DNA from: Sphingobacteriales bacterium
GTDB taxonomy: Bacteria > Bacteroidota > Bacteroidia > Chitinophagales > JADJOU01
Direction of reading: 5' to 3'
Assembly: GCA_021297855.1 (NCBI GenBank)
Contig: JAJTHM010000020.1
Coordinates: 1 to 32,906 of the forward strand
DNA: 32,906 bases
The position numbers and the translations under genes are program-made. Positions 1 through 7,244 of the stretch are shown one piece after another; position 1 is the first letter of the stretch, and each line of letters starts with the position of its first letter. The notes below the pieces were generated by a model, which was given only the letters and a program-made list of their open reading frames with translations, was not told the DNA's origin and searched no databases.

Positions 1-138
1 GAACAAGAAAAAAGCAGTGCCAGACTTATTCAATTCCAGCTGACCCCCCTGCTATTTCATTTTAAAAAGTCTTATCAATGTTTTCAACTACTTTGAATCC
101 CTAAAAGGGCCATTTCTTATATTTGTCGGACAACAATG
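1..138 (+). mobile_element. Probable right end of an insertion sequence (partial)
   Basis: The second reading frame is open from the window edge to a TGA at 41-43 and ends in the short tail VPDLFNSS, which could be a transposase C-terminus, but too little is present to recognise it. About 95 bp later, 126-138 reads TCGGACAACAATG. This is the exact reverse complement of the 13 bp at 32771-32783, which lie just upstream of an apparent transposase start at the other window edge. The simplest reading is the right terminal inverted repeat of one IS copy here and the left repeat of a related copy there, both oriented plus. The tail alone is weak evidence; the paired terminal sequence carries the call. 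Confidence 0.45.
126..138 (+). repeat. Putative IS right terminal inverted repeat
   Basis: TCGGACAACAATG matches 32771-32783 in inverted orientation over 13 of 13 bases. Beyond this core the two ends show only loose similarity (both continue into an A-rich stretch reading towards TAAG), as expected for imperfect IS ends. A 13-bp perfect inverted match confined to the two window edges is unlikely by chance. Confidence 0.5.
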
Positions 139-296
139 TTTGTAAACGGTAAATTTTAGTTAATATTTGTAAATACTTAGGGGGTGTTTTACAAATTTTC
201 ACACTTTGAAACCTTGAAAACTGACATGTTTTTTCAGGACAAGACAATACATATTTTATTTATTCAAATCAATCATAGAATACAATGTCCTTTTAT

Positions 297-304
297 TACT
301 TTTG
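297..304 (+). promoter_or_regulatory. Possible -7 promoter box for the ATPase-nuclease pair
   Basis: TACTTTTG fits the Bacteroidota -7 consensus TAnnTTTG. It lies 32 nt before the ATG at 337, which I prefer as the ATPase start. No convincing -33 TTTG is seen at the right spacing, and such short boxes arise by chance in AT-rich DNA. If real, it rules out the upstream in-frame start at 184. Confidence 0.3.
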
Positions 305-336
305 TGCGTTATAAATCATTTAGAGAACCATTCGCA

Positions 337-1584
337 ATGAATAGAATAAAAATTAAAAATTTTGGACCAATCAAGGAAGGATTTGGTAAAGAATGGATAG
401 ACATTAAAAAACTAACCGTATTCATTGGAAATCAGGGAAGTGGTAAAAGCACTATCGCAAAATTGATTTCAACCTTTACTTGGATTGAAAAAGCCTTGAT
501 CCGAGGGGATATAGAGCAGCATATTTCAAATGAAGATTTCATAGAATTTATCCGCTACCATAGAATGGAGTATTATATCGAGCCTAATTCTGAAATTGAA
601 TATGAAGGAGAATCATACTCACTAAAATTGATTAAAAACATAGGTGCAGTATTGCCTCATATTGAGGCGAGAAAATTAACCAATCCTAGCAAACCTATAT
701 TGCTCCCAAAGATAATGTATGTTCCAGCTGAGAGAAATTTTTTAAGTGCAATAGAAAATGTGAATAAAATCTCAAATTTAATAGGAGGTAGCCTTCGTAC
801 GTATTCCATAGAATATAGAAGTGCCCAAATAAAAAATTCAGGACAAGAGCTAAACTTACCTATCAATAAAACTCAAATACAATATGAACAAAAAGATGAT
901 GAGATATATCTTAAATTAGGCGATAAGAAAATAAAATTAGCAGATGCTTCCAGTGGCTTTCACTCTGTAGTTCCTTTATTTTTGGTATCAAAATACTTGG
1001 TAGATTTTGTAAATCTACCAGATAAAGAAAAGCTAGAGACACTAAGTCTTGACCAAATTGTTCGAAGACATGGAGAACTAATCAATTGGGACATTAGTGA
1101 ATATGATACAATCAAACAGAAAGAACATGAAGAGAAAATTAATGCAAAATATATTTGCAAGTATTTAGTCAATATTGTCGAAGAACCAGAACAAAACTTA
1201 TTCCCAACTTCCCAATGGGAAATGCTAAAAAAGTTATTGGAATTTAACAATATAAACGATGACAATAAGCTAATACTGACTACACATAGCCCATATATTT
1301 TGAACTATATTAGTATAGCCATCCAAGCAGGATATCTTTATACAAAGATAAAAGGTAATAAAAACTCACTAGAGTTGATTGAAAAGTTAGAAAACATTAT
1401 TTCACTCAAATCTCTTTTAGCAGCTGCAGATGTCGTCATTTATCAATTAGATGAGACAAATGGAACTATCAATAAATTACCTAATTCAGAAGGAATTCCT
1501 TCAGATAATAACTTTTTAAATCAATCCTTACATCATGGTAATGAAATGTTTGATAACCTTCTAGAGATTGAGCAAGAATTATGA
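337..1584 (+). CDS. ABC-type AAA ATPase of a candidate defence module
   Basis: This is a 415-residue ATPase of the SMC/OLD-like ABC class (AAA_15/AAA_21 type). The N-terminus (MNRIKIKNFGPIKEG) is the usual first strand, followed by Walker A GNQGSGKST at 31-39, an ABC-signature-like stretch with ASSGFHS at about 204-210, Walker B with the EEPEQNLFP signature at 282-290, and a switch-histidine segment LTTHSPYIL at 314-322. The frame stays open upstream to 184, but those 51 residues do not look like the family, and residue 52 begins the canonical first strand. The gene ends in a 4-nt ATGA overlap with the next gene, so the two are probably translationally coupled. Related ATPases occur in PARIS (AriA), Septu and other anti-phage systems, usually beside an effector nuclease. 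The role in defence is inferred. One sampled 60-base line (841-900) is 28% G+C. Confidence 0.85.
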   Translation: MNRIKIKNFGPIKEGFGKEWIDIKKLTVFIGNQGSGKSTIAKLISTFTWIEKALIRGDIEQHISNEDFIEFIRYHRMEYYIEPNSEIEYEGESYSLKLIKNIGAVLPHIEARKLTNPSKPILLPKIMYVPAERNFLSAIENVNKISNLIGGSLRTYSIEYRSAQIKNSGQELNLPINKTQIQYEQKDDEIYLKLGDKKIKLADASSGFHSVVPLFLVSKYLVDFVNLPDKEKLETLSLDQIVRRHGELINWDISEYDTIKQKEHEEKINAKYICKYLVNIVEEPEQNLFPTSQWEMLKKLLEFNNINDDNKLILTTHSPYILNYISIAIQAGYLYTKIKGNKNSLELIEKLENIISLKSLLAAADVVIYQLDETNGTINKLPNSEGIPSDNNFLNQSLHHGNEMFDNLLEIEQEL

Positions 1585-2072
1585 GTTTAAATTTTTTTAA
1601 ATCAGATTGCCAATATCCACCAATTGCACTAAAGATTTTTGGTTTATGCGATAACCAAAACGGTTCAAAAGCTTATCCAGATACTGCAAATCCAGACACG
1701 TGGATTGCAGAAATAAAAAATGAAGGCAATTTAGAAATTGTATTTACCGCTATAGATAAGTGTGTGCTTCAAGACGATGAATATAAAGGTAGAGGAAGAT
1801 GTGATGGTATGCTCACCACAGATAATCATTTGTATTTAGTGGAATTAAAAAATCAAGAACCCCCTTGGCAAAAACAAGCTATTGATCAATTAATATCAAC
1901 AATTCAATTTCTATTGGATACACACGATCTTAGTCAGTACAAAAAAAGAAAAGCTATAGCAAGTAATAAAAAGAGAGAGAAGTTTGTCGTAATTGATAGT
2001 GAGTTAAACTTATCATTATTCAGAAAAACAGGATTTAGGATTGATATTCAATCAGTAGTTATAGTTTTATAA
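1581..2072 (+). CDS. Small PD-(D/E)XK nuclease-like protein, partner of the ATPase
   Basis: I do not recognise this 163-residue protein as a named family. Its centre carries an arrangement typical of PD-(D/E)XK nucleases: Asp75 in GRCDGML, then a hydrophobic strand ending in VELK with Glu88 and Lys90, followed by a helix with a QAIDQL motif around 99-104. An upstream Glu (Glu44, in WIAEIKN) could be the helix acid. There is no signal peptide or membrane segment, so it should be cytoplasmic. The start codon overlaps the ATPase stop (ATGA), arguing for fixed stoichiometry. The obvious inference is an effector or antitoxin-like partner whose nuclease activity is controlled by the ATPase. It lacks features of AriB (TOPRIM/DUF4435) or of an HNH nuclease, so it is not a plain PARIS or Septu partner. 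The nuclease call rests on motif spacing only. Confidence 0.6.
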   Translation: MSLNFFKSDCQYPPIALKIFGLCDNQNGSKAYPDTANPDTWIAEIKNEGNLEIVFTAIDKCVLQDDEYKGRGRCDGMLTTDNHLYLVELKNQEPPWQKQAIDQLISTIQFLLDTHDLSQYKKRKAIASNKKREKFVVIDSELNLSLFRKTGFRIDIQSVVIVL

Positions 2073-2376
2073 GAATAATATACTTCCTGTGATTGTAAAT
2101 TTATAATTTACGAAGTATAAAATCCCTCCGCTTTATTTGCGTTTAAAAAACATACACCGCAGGTGTAAATAATTCGTGCATACTGATGTTTTATCAGCAC
2201 AGGTTCGTGGCTAATTCCCTTTAGCGCACAGACCCCTCTCCTTTGGAGAGGCTGGGTGAGGTCCTTAACCTTTTTTTCAAAGTTTCTCCATACAATTAAC
2301 CCTTGTCATACGTTATTATACTAAGATTAGTAATCACTAATTGACATAATATTATTCACATTTAAAATCATTTCGT
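2073..2376. other. Intergenic region with short inverted repeats
   Basis: No gene is seen in these 304 bases. It contains several small palindromes: GTAAAT/ATTTAC arms near 2095-2111, ACACC-GCA-GGTGT near 2154-2166, CTGAT-GTTTT-ATCAG at 2183-2197, and CCTCTCC-TTT-GGAGAGG at 2235-2251. The last sits in a stretch of the kind scattered between genes in Bacteroidota genomes. The segment 2171-2197 also resembles 32735-32762 near the other end of the window. Some promoter for the next gene must lie here, but I find no good TAnnTTTG box. Confidence 0.5.
2235..2251. repeat. Hairpin repeat, 7-bp stem with 3-nt loop
   Basis: CCTCTCC and GGAGAGG flank TTT, giving a perfect 7-bp stem. No T-run follows on the plus strand, so it is not an obvious terminator for the nuclease gene. 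The surrounding sequence looks like a dispersed intergenic repeat; its copy number can only be told from the whole genome. Confidence 0.5.
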
Positions 2377-3108
2377 ATGAAAAAAGTAATTGAAACAGGT
2401 CATGCCAAGAACGTGGCCAATCTCGGGAAACTCATAGAATATGTAGACTCCTACGGCGCTACCTACAATCCTTCCCGCACAGCACTCACAGTCGCCAATC
2501 TTAAAGTTCTAGAGACCGATACAAAAAATGCTTTAGACGAGGTTATAGACAAACTCGCCCTCTATGACGATGCTGTCAATCAGCGGCATCAGGCCTTTGC
2601 AGAACTCAAACCCCGAGCCACACGTATCATGGCAGCATTAAAAGCTTCGGGCACTTCAGTAGAATTGTTAGATGATGCCAAAGGCTTCAATCGCAAAATT
2701 CAAGGTCAGCGTGCAGCTAAGCCTCCCCTGCCATCTGACCCTAATTCTCCACCGCCCAGCACTGTCAGCGTGAGTCAGCAATCCTATGACCAGTTGATTC
2801 AGCATCTCAAAGGCTTGATAGCCATTCTCAAAACAGAGCCCAATTATGCGCCTAATGAAGATGAACTAAAACTATCGAATTTAGACACCTATGTGGCAGA
2901 CCTATTAGACAAGAATAATAAAGTAGCTATAGCTATAGCCGCTATCAGCAATGCTCGCATAGACCGCGACAAAATGCTTTATACAAAGACAACAGGTTTA
3001 GTAGATATAGCCCAAGCAGTCAAGCTCTATGTCAAATCTATCTTCGGATCTAAAAGTTCTCAATATGGTGATGTGAGCAATCTTCCCTTCAAGCATATAA
3101 AACCATAG
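2377..3108 (+). CDS. Uncharacterised helical protein common in Bacteroidota
   Basis: This is a 243-residue protein without a signal peptide or membrane segment. It begins MKKVIETGHAKNVANL and appears to be two helical halves joined by a Pro/Ser-rich linker (about residues 115-130). A motif GFNRKIQGQRA lies at about 103-113 and SQQSYDQLIQHL at about 133-144. I recall very similar proteins, with the same opening and the same GFNRKIQGQR motif, as widespread uncharacterised proteins in this phylum, but no function is known to me. Base composition differs from the module upstream: one sampled line (2461-2520) is 48% G+C against 28% in the ATPase gene, which suggests high expression or a different history. 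It is monocistronic, with its own strong terminator just downstream. Helical-bundle packing is inferred from sequence character only. Confidence 0.8.
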   Translation: MKKVIETGHAKNVANLGKLIEYVDSYGATYNPSRTALTVANLKVLETDTKNALDEVIDKLALYDDAVNQRHQAFAELKPRATRIMAALKASGTSVELLDDAKGFNRKIQGQRAAKPPLPSDPNSPPPSTVSVSQQSYDQLIQHLKGLIAILKTEPNYAPNEDELKLSNLDTYVADLLDKNNKVAIAIAAISNARIDRDKMLYTKTTGLVDIAQAVKLYVKSIFGSKSSQYGDVSNLPFKHIKP

Positions 3109-3130
3109 CCGCTTTGAAGCTAAGCTAAAG

Positions 3131-3166
3131 CCCTCTGTGATAGAGCAATCTCACAGAGGGTTTTTT
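3131..3166 (+). terminator. Rho-independent terminator
   Basis: CCCTCTGTGA (3131-3140) and TCACAGAGGG (3151-3160) form a perfect 10-bp stem with a 10-nt loop, followed immediately by six T. It lies 22 nt after the stop codon at 3108 and ends that one-gene transcript. Confidence 0.92.
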
Positions 3167-3409
3167 ATTTATAGTTATTTGTCCTTATTAAAAAATTCTT
3201 CAAAAACTAATACGCTTAAGCTTTTTTTAATGCGTATTCTAAGTTTAAACGAATACTGTAGTTTGACCGTGACCGCCCATTAGCGAAAATGTCGTAAAAA
3301 TTGCGACTGAAAAGCGTTAAAATTTCAAGAGGAGGAACGACGAAATTTGAAATTTAGCTTTGAAAATCACAATTTTAGACATTGCAGCGGAAGGGCTTGA
3401 CTTTTTTTG

Positions 3410-3439
3410 TAACTTTTTTGCGTCAAGGCAAAAAAGTTA
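3410..3439. repeat. Perfect 12-bp stem-loop in intergenic repeat
   Basis: TAACTTTTTTGC (3410-3421) and GCAAAAAAGTTA (3428-3439) are exact reverse complements separated by GTCAAG. The hairpin is A/T-rich, with no extra T-run that would make it a normal terminator. It sits at the end of a stretch that resembles dispersed Bacteroidota intergenic repeats. Confidence 0.65.
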
Positions 3440-3543
3440 GATACTAAATCTTATGATAATTTTTTCTGCTAGTGCTGATATTTACCACTATTAAAGAGAT
3501 TCCTGAATTCCCCTGCCTAGTCGTCAGACAGGGCTGCGCTTCA

Positions 3544-3558
3544 TCCGCCAGAGGCGGA
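3544..3558. repeat. Short palindromic repeat TCCGCC-AGA-GGCGGA
   Basis: A perfect 6-bp stem with a 3-nt loop, preceded at 3511-3533 by a CCCTG/CAGGG stem. The two together look like a degraded copy of GC-rich palindromic units that I recall between genes in many Bacteroidota genomes. Both are much more G+C-rich than their surroundings. Confidence 0.5.
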
Positions 3559-3979
3559 CGCTACTGGGTGTAGACCTCGTTTTTTTGGTCTGTTAAAGAT
3601 TTCTATCTGGTATTGCACCTCACTAATTCATATTGAATACTTCCCCCTACATTCTTGCTACTTCCATTTATATTCTTCTCACTGCCAAGCTAAAAAGCCT
3701 AACTAACTTTTATGATGTCATTACTGATATGGTAAAACTTACTACTACTTAGATATAAATCAGTACTGCACAAATATAGAATGCAACTGCTTTGATAATA
3801 ATACCTACTGCCTTCATTGCAAAGCAAACTGCTTTAGTAATATTGCGTACTACTAATCTAAAGTTCGCTAGATGGTGGGTAATACTGATAACTGCATTCA
3901 TATATGGAGAATAATTCCAGACAGAAGTAGGAATCCACCTACTACATTTGAAAGACTAAACATTTCTATAAACCCAATC

Positions 3980-4912
3980 CTAATCCAACCCCCTGCCTGT
4001 CTTCAAGATTTTTCCTTCTGTCTGCAGTTCACGCATGATTCGATCCATGATGCCGTTGACGAAATCTTTACTTTTGACAGAACAAAACAATTTAGTCAAA
4101 TCAATATATTCATTGACACTGACTTTGAGTGGTATGGTTGGGAAATGAAGCATTTCACTGATAGCCATTTTGATAATCGTCATATCGAGAATAGGAATCC
4201 GCTCCGCTTCCCAGCCTTTGAGTTTGGGTTTGATGAGTTTCATATACTCCAGCTGCTGCTCGAGGGTGACCTTGATAAGGTTATAAGCAAACTCTTTTAG
4301 TTCTTTCGTCTCTTGAATTCCGAATGAGATTTCCAATGCTGTTTTATCTATAATAGCCTTGATAGAGCGCTTCAAGGTGAAGTGAACTAAGTCAGCATCT
4401 TCCTCTATATTGGCGTAATAGGATTCTAAATAATCAATTAAATCTTCATTCTTAAACAAAATTTTCTTGAAAAAAGAATTACATAAATTGTATTCCGTCT
4501 GACTATTTCTCGCCAGCACAAACTCTTTATATTCGTGAGTTCCTATGAGCTCCGTAAACATTTTCTTGATATATTCAGACTGGATATACTGATCCAATTT
4601 AAATTTTTTAATGAGCTTATGAAATGCCACATTTTCTTTCAGATATACATACAATTGAGCATCGACCAAACTTGTATTAACCTTTTTCTCTTCATCTGTC
4701 AGCAAATACATTTGGCTTTGCTGCACAGAATATTCTTCTATGTATTTAAATGTCTGAAATAAATAGTTCAAATAAATGACATTAATTTCGATTACATCTT
4801 GTATGCTCTTGTCATAGATTTCATAGGCTTTTTCTACATTTTCTTCATTTAAAAGAAATTGACCATAAATAGCCTGTAAAACCTTAATGCGAATACTTCT
4901 TCTGCTTATCAT
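3980..4912 (-). CDS. nusB: Transcription antitermination factor NusB (long Bacteroidota form)
   Basis: NusB binds boxA RNA with NusE (ribosomal protein S10) and promotes antitermination of rRNA transcripts. The protein is 310 residues, about twice the E. coli length. The C-terminal part (roughly 165-300) is the NusB helical domain, with the helix signature around ERIPILDMTIIKMAISEML and the following VSVNEYIDLTKLF segment, where classical NusB has its conserved Asn-Glu. The N-terminal part keeps the starting RRSIRIKVLQAIY helix of the family and then carries a helical extension typical of this phylum. Its start lies 3 nt after the stop of the dehydrogenase gene, so the two are co-transcribed. 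No terminator is obvious just downstream. Confidence 0.9.
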   Translation of the reverse strand: MISRRSIRIKVLQAIYGQFLLNEENVEKAYEIYDKSIQDVIEINVIYLNYLFQTFKYIEEYSVQQSQMYLLTDEEKKVNTSLVDAQLYVYLKENVAFHKLIKKFKLDQYIQSEYIKKMFTELIGTHEYKEFVLARNSQTEYNLCNSFFKKILFKNEDLIDYLESYYANIEEDADLVHFTLKRSIKAIIDKTALEISFGIQETKELKEFAYNLIKVTLEQQLEYMKLIKPKLKGWEAERIPILDMTIIKMAISEMLHFPTIPLKVSVNEYIDLTKLFCSVKSKDFVNGIMDRIMRELQTEGKILKTGRGLD

Positions 4913-4915
4913 ATA

Positions 4916-5998
4916 TTAGTTCGCTAGGCTTTTAAGTTTAGCATTCTCTATCCTCTCTTTCGCTATAGCCATAGCTGCCAGTTGTGGATTTATAGAATCT
5001 CTTTCTGATTTATCGAAAATTTCTATCACTTTGTTATAAATTGGTTCTATAAATTGCATCGTTTTTTCTTTGCTATATTCTCCTATCGCTTCGGTATAAC
5101 AGTTGATCACACCGCCTGCATTGATGAGGAAATCTGGAGCATACAAAATGCCGCGCTGCATAATGGCATTTCCATCAGCTATCTCATCTTTCAATTGATT
5201 ATTCGCAGCTCCACACACCACTTTGCATTTCAACTGAGGTATGGAAGATGAATTAAGCGTAGCACCTAATGCACATGGAGAATACACATCTACTTCTGAG
5301 GTGGCAATAGATTCTGGAGACACCACTTGAATAGTTGCATACTTCTTGGTGACTAGGTCCAAGTTTGCCTGATTAATGTCGGCTATGGATACAATAGCTT
5401 GCTCACTCATAAGATGATCAATGAGATATTGACCTACATGACCTGTTCCCTGGACCGCTACCTTCACACCACTGAGCGAGTCCTGACCCGTTAGTTTTTT
5501 CCATGACGCTTTCATAGACACATAGACTCCATAGGCGGTAAATGGACTTGGATCTCCACTTCCTCCGAGGTGAAATGGTTTTCCTGCCACATGTTTTGTC
5601 TCTTTTGCGATATACTCTATTTCTTTAGGCGATGTTCCTACATCTTCTGCAGTGATATATTTCCCATTGAAGCTATTTACAAATTCGCCATATTTACGCC
5701 AGAACTTCTCATCTCTTTTTACTGCATCATCTGCTAGTATGACGGCTTTACCGCCACCTAGATTAATCCCACTAATAGAAGACTTGAAGGTCATACCTCG
5801 AGACAATCTTAGCACATCTTGTAGCGCTTCTACTTCATTACTATACTTCCAAACTCGCGTTCCACCTAGGGATGGACCCAATACTGTATTATGAATAGCG
5901 ATGATAGCACGCAGACCCGTTTCTTTATCATAACAGTGAACTACTTGTTCATGCTCCGTCTCATTCAATACTGAAAAAAGATTTGATGTTAACTCCAT
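4916..5998 (-). CDS. Glu/Leu/Phe/Val dehydrogenase (leucine dehydrogenase type)
   Basis: This is a 360-residue NAD-dependent amino-acid dehydrogenase that oxidatively deaminates branched-chain or aromatic amino acids to 2-keto acids and ammonia in the cytoplasm. The N-terminal catalytic domain has GPSLGGTRVW at 41-50, the glycine-rich GGGKAV with probable catalytic Lys84, and AEDVGTS at 117-123 with the conserved Asp. The Rossmann domain begins near residue 178 and has the GTGHVG dinucleotide motif at 184-189. Length matches leucine/phenylalanine dehydrogenases rather than the roughly 450-residue glutamate dehydrogenases. Exact substrate preference among Leu, Val and Phe cannot be read from sequence. 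It leads a two-gene unit with nusB. The 130 bp upstream is AT-rich and contains only an imperfect promoter box (TAGATTTC on the minus strand). Confidence 0.9.
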   Translation of the reverse strand: MELTSNLFSVLNETEHEQVVHCYDKETGLRAIIAIHNTVLGPSLGGTRVWKYSNEVEALQDVLRLSRGMTFKSSISGINLGGGKAVILADDAVKRDEKFWRKYGEFVNSFNGKYITAEDVGTSPKEIEYIAKETKHVAGKPFHLGGSGDPSPFTAYGVYVSMKASWKKLTGQDSLSGVKVAVQGTGHVGQYLIDHLMSEQAIVSIADINQANLDLVTKKYATIQVVSPESIATSEVDVYSPCALGATLNSSSIPQLKCKVVCGAANNQLKDEIADGNAIMQRGILYAPDFLINAGGVINCYTEAIGEYSKEKTMQFIEPIYNKVIEIFDKSERDSINPQLAAMAIAKERIENAKLKSLAN

Positions 5999-6128
5999 TT
6001 TTTAAATGCTTTATGTTAAATTTTTAATACTATAGTTGAAATCTAATTTTCTTTATTCTCGTTTTATATTAACTATACTCAAATTGACTCATTTTAATTC
6101 AAATTCAAAACATCTTAGGTTCTCCTCA

Positions 6129-7244
6129 CTACAAATATGGAATCATGCGCTTTGCATTAATTTCATTAGAATATAATTCATTGAGGACTTTTTCTCTTTC
6201 TTTAATTCTTTCTGCGGTCTTAACCTCGCCCCAACATTCATTGATCTTAGCTAAAATTTCATCTGGGGTATTGGCTAGTCTGCATAATCGATCCAAGCCA
6301 GAATTTAAGACCATTTTATCATTGGCTATAACAAATCTTCCTCTATATAAAGCATTGATGAGCTTGTGTTTTAAACCAGTGGCTTGAAATGTAAACAAAA
6401 CATTGCATTGAGCATTTTCAATGAGTGTGTCGAGTTCATCTTGAGGCAAATTAGCTCTTAACTTGACATTGGGATGCGTCTTTATTAGTTCTATCAGGCT
6501 GGATTTTGGCTCTTTCCCAGCGATAATGACGTCTTTATCCATGCGAGAAAACACCGATTTGATCAAATAGACTGCTGCTTGATGATTTTCGACCACATCC
6601 AAACTGCCGTGATAAAGTATATAATCCCCCGTTCCTGTTTTTACCGTTACTTTTTCATTTAGGTGAAAGGGCGGAATGAAGATGGAGTTTTTACAATATT
6701 GCTTCATATATTCAGTATCTGCTTGATTCACACTAAATATTGTCTGAGCTGAGGTCAAATACTTTTCAAATTGTTTCAACTTTTTACTTTCTACATTGAA
6801 ATGTATCTTGTGGATGAAATTCTTATCTGCTTGGCTGAGATTTTTGTAATAATCCCATTCAATATTGTGCATCCAAACTAGTTTATTTCGATCTTTCAGC
6901 TGAGGATGTGCCAGATAAAAACAAGTATGGAGTCCTTCGAAGATTATAGGGTCATTATCTTCTAACAAATTGGAAAGCAATTCATTTGAAGATCGAGAAC
7001 TAACAATATAAGGCACCATACTAAAGAAAACTTTATAGATTTTCTTTCGCTGATAGTAATAAACCTTTTCACAGTATTCATTGAGAATGGTCTGTTCATT
7101 CTTATCTTTATATTGATAGCAGTGTAGTGTGATTTTATAACCTAAACTGTGCAGCGACTTGATTTTATAAAAGACGTCTATAATGCCCCCGTATATGGGT
7201 GGGTAAGGTATATCAAACGAAATGATATGTATGTGCTTAGACAT
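6129..7244 (-). CDS. Glycosyltransferase, GT4/GT-B type
   Basis: A 371-residue cytoplasmic glycosyltransferase with the GT-B two-Rossmann layout. The N-terminal half starts IHIISFDIPYPPIYGG, the usual acceptor-domain first strand with a Gly-rich loop. The second half begins near DYILYHGSLDVVENHQAA, a typical donor-domain entry, and has the strand DVIIAGKEP and the segment with LKHKLINALYRGRFVI, where GT4 enzymes place donor-binding residues. The usual acidic E-x7-E pair is not clear, so the catalytic details are unusual or diverged. It is the last gene of the DUF2723-lpxK-GT-GT run and overlaps the preceding GT by 8 nt. A role in LPS core, exopolysaccharide or protein glycan building is inferred from that company; donor and acceptor are unknown. 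Confidence 0.8.
   Translation of the reverse strand: MSKHIHIISFDIPYPPIYGGIIDVFYKIKSLHSLGYKITLHCYQYKDKNEQTILNEYCEKVYYYQRKKIYKVFFSMVPYIVSSRSSNELLSNLLEDNDPIIFEGLHTCFYLAHPQLKDRNKLVWMHNIEWDYYKNLSQADKNFIHKIHFNVESKKLKQFEKYLTSAQTIFSVNQADTEYMKQYCKNSIFIPPFHLNEKVTVKTGTGDYILYHGSLDVVENHQAAVYLIKSVFSRMDKDVIIAGKEPKSSLIELIKTHPNVKLRANLPQDELDTLIENAQCNVLFTFQATGLKHKLINALYRGRFVIANDKMVLNSGLDRLCRLANTPDEILAKINECWGEVKTAERIKEREKVLNELYSNEINAKRMIPYL

Larger units (their letters stand above)
3167..3979. other. Long intergenic region rich in hairpins and degenerate repeats
   Basis: These 813 bases hold no convincing gene. The open frame at 3872-4300 on the plus strand runs mostly antisense to nusB and is rejected. Visible elements are imperfect AATACGC/GCGTATT arms at 3209-3238, a perfect 12-bp hairpin at 3410-3439, CCCTG/CAGGG arms at 3511-3533, a palindrome at 3544-3558, and two loosely matching direct copies starting AACTGCTTT at 3785 and 3827. 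The block 3255-3400 has the look of a dispersed intergenic repeat. No tRNA-like or clear sRNA structure is seen. Confidence 0.5.

Noticed and set aside
184-336. N-terminal extension of the ATPase in the longest open frame
   Set aside because: The residues do not resemble the family, and the canonical first strand begins at the ATG at 337 with a possible promoter box in between.
337-2072. PARIS or Septu system
   Set aside because: The partner protein has neither a TOPRIM/DUF4435 nor an HNH motif; only the ATPase type is shared.
3785-3855. Possible CRISPR-like or tandem repeat
   Set aside because: Only two loosely matching units (about three quarters identical) with no regular spacers and no cas genes.
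3872-4300. Plus-strand open frame of 142 codons
   Set aside because: About three quarters of it is antisense to the well-supported nusB gene, and its translation has no recognisable features.
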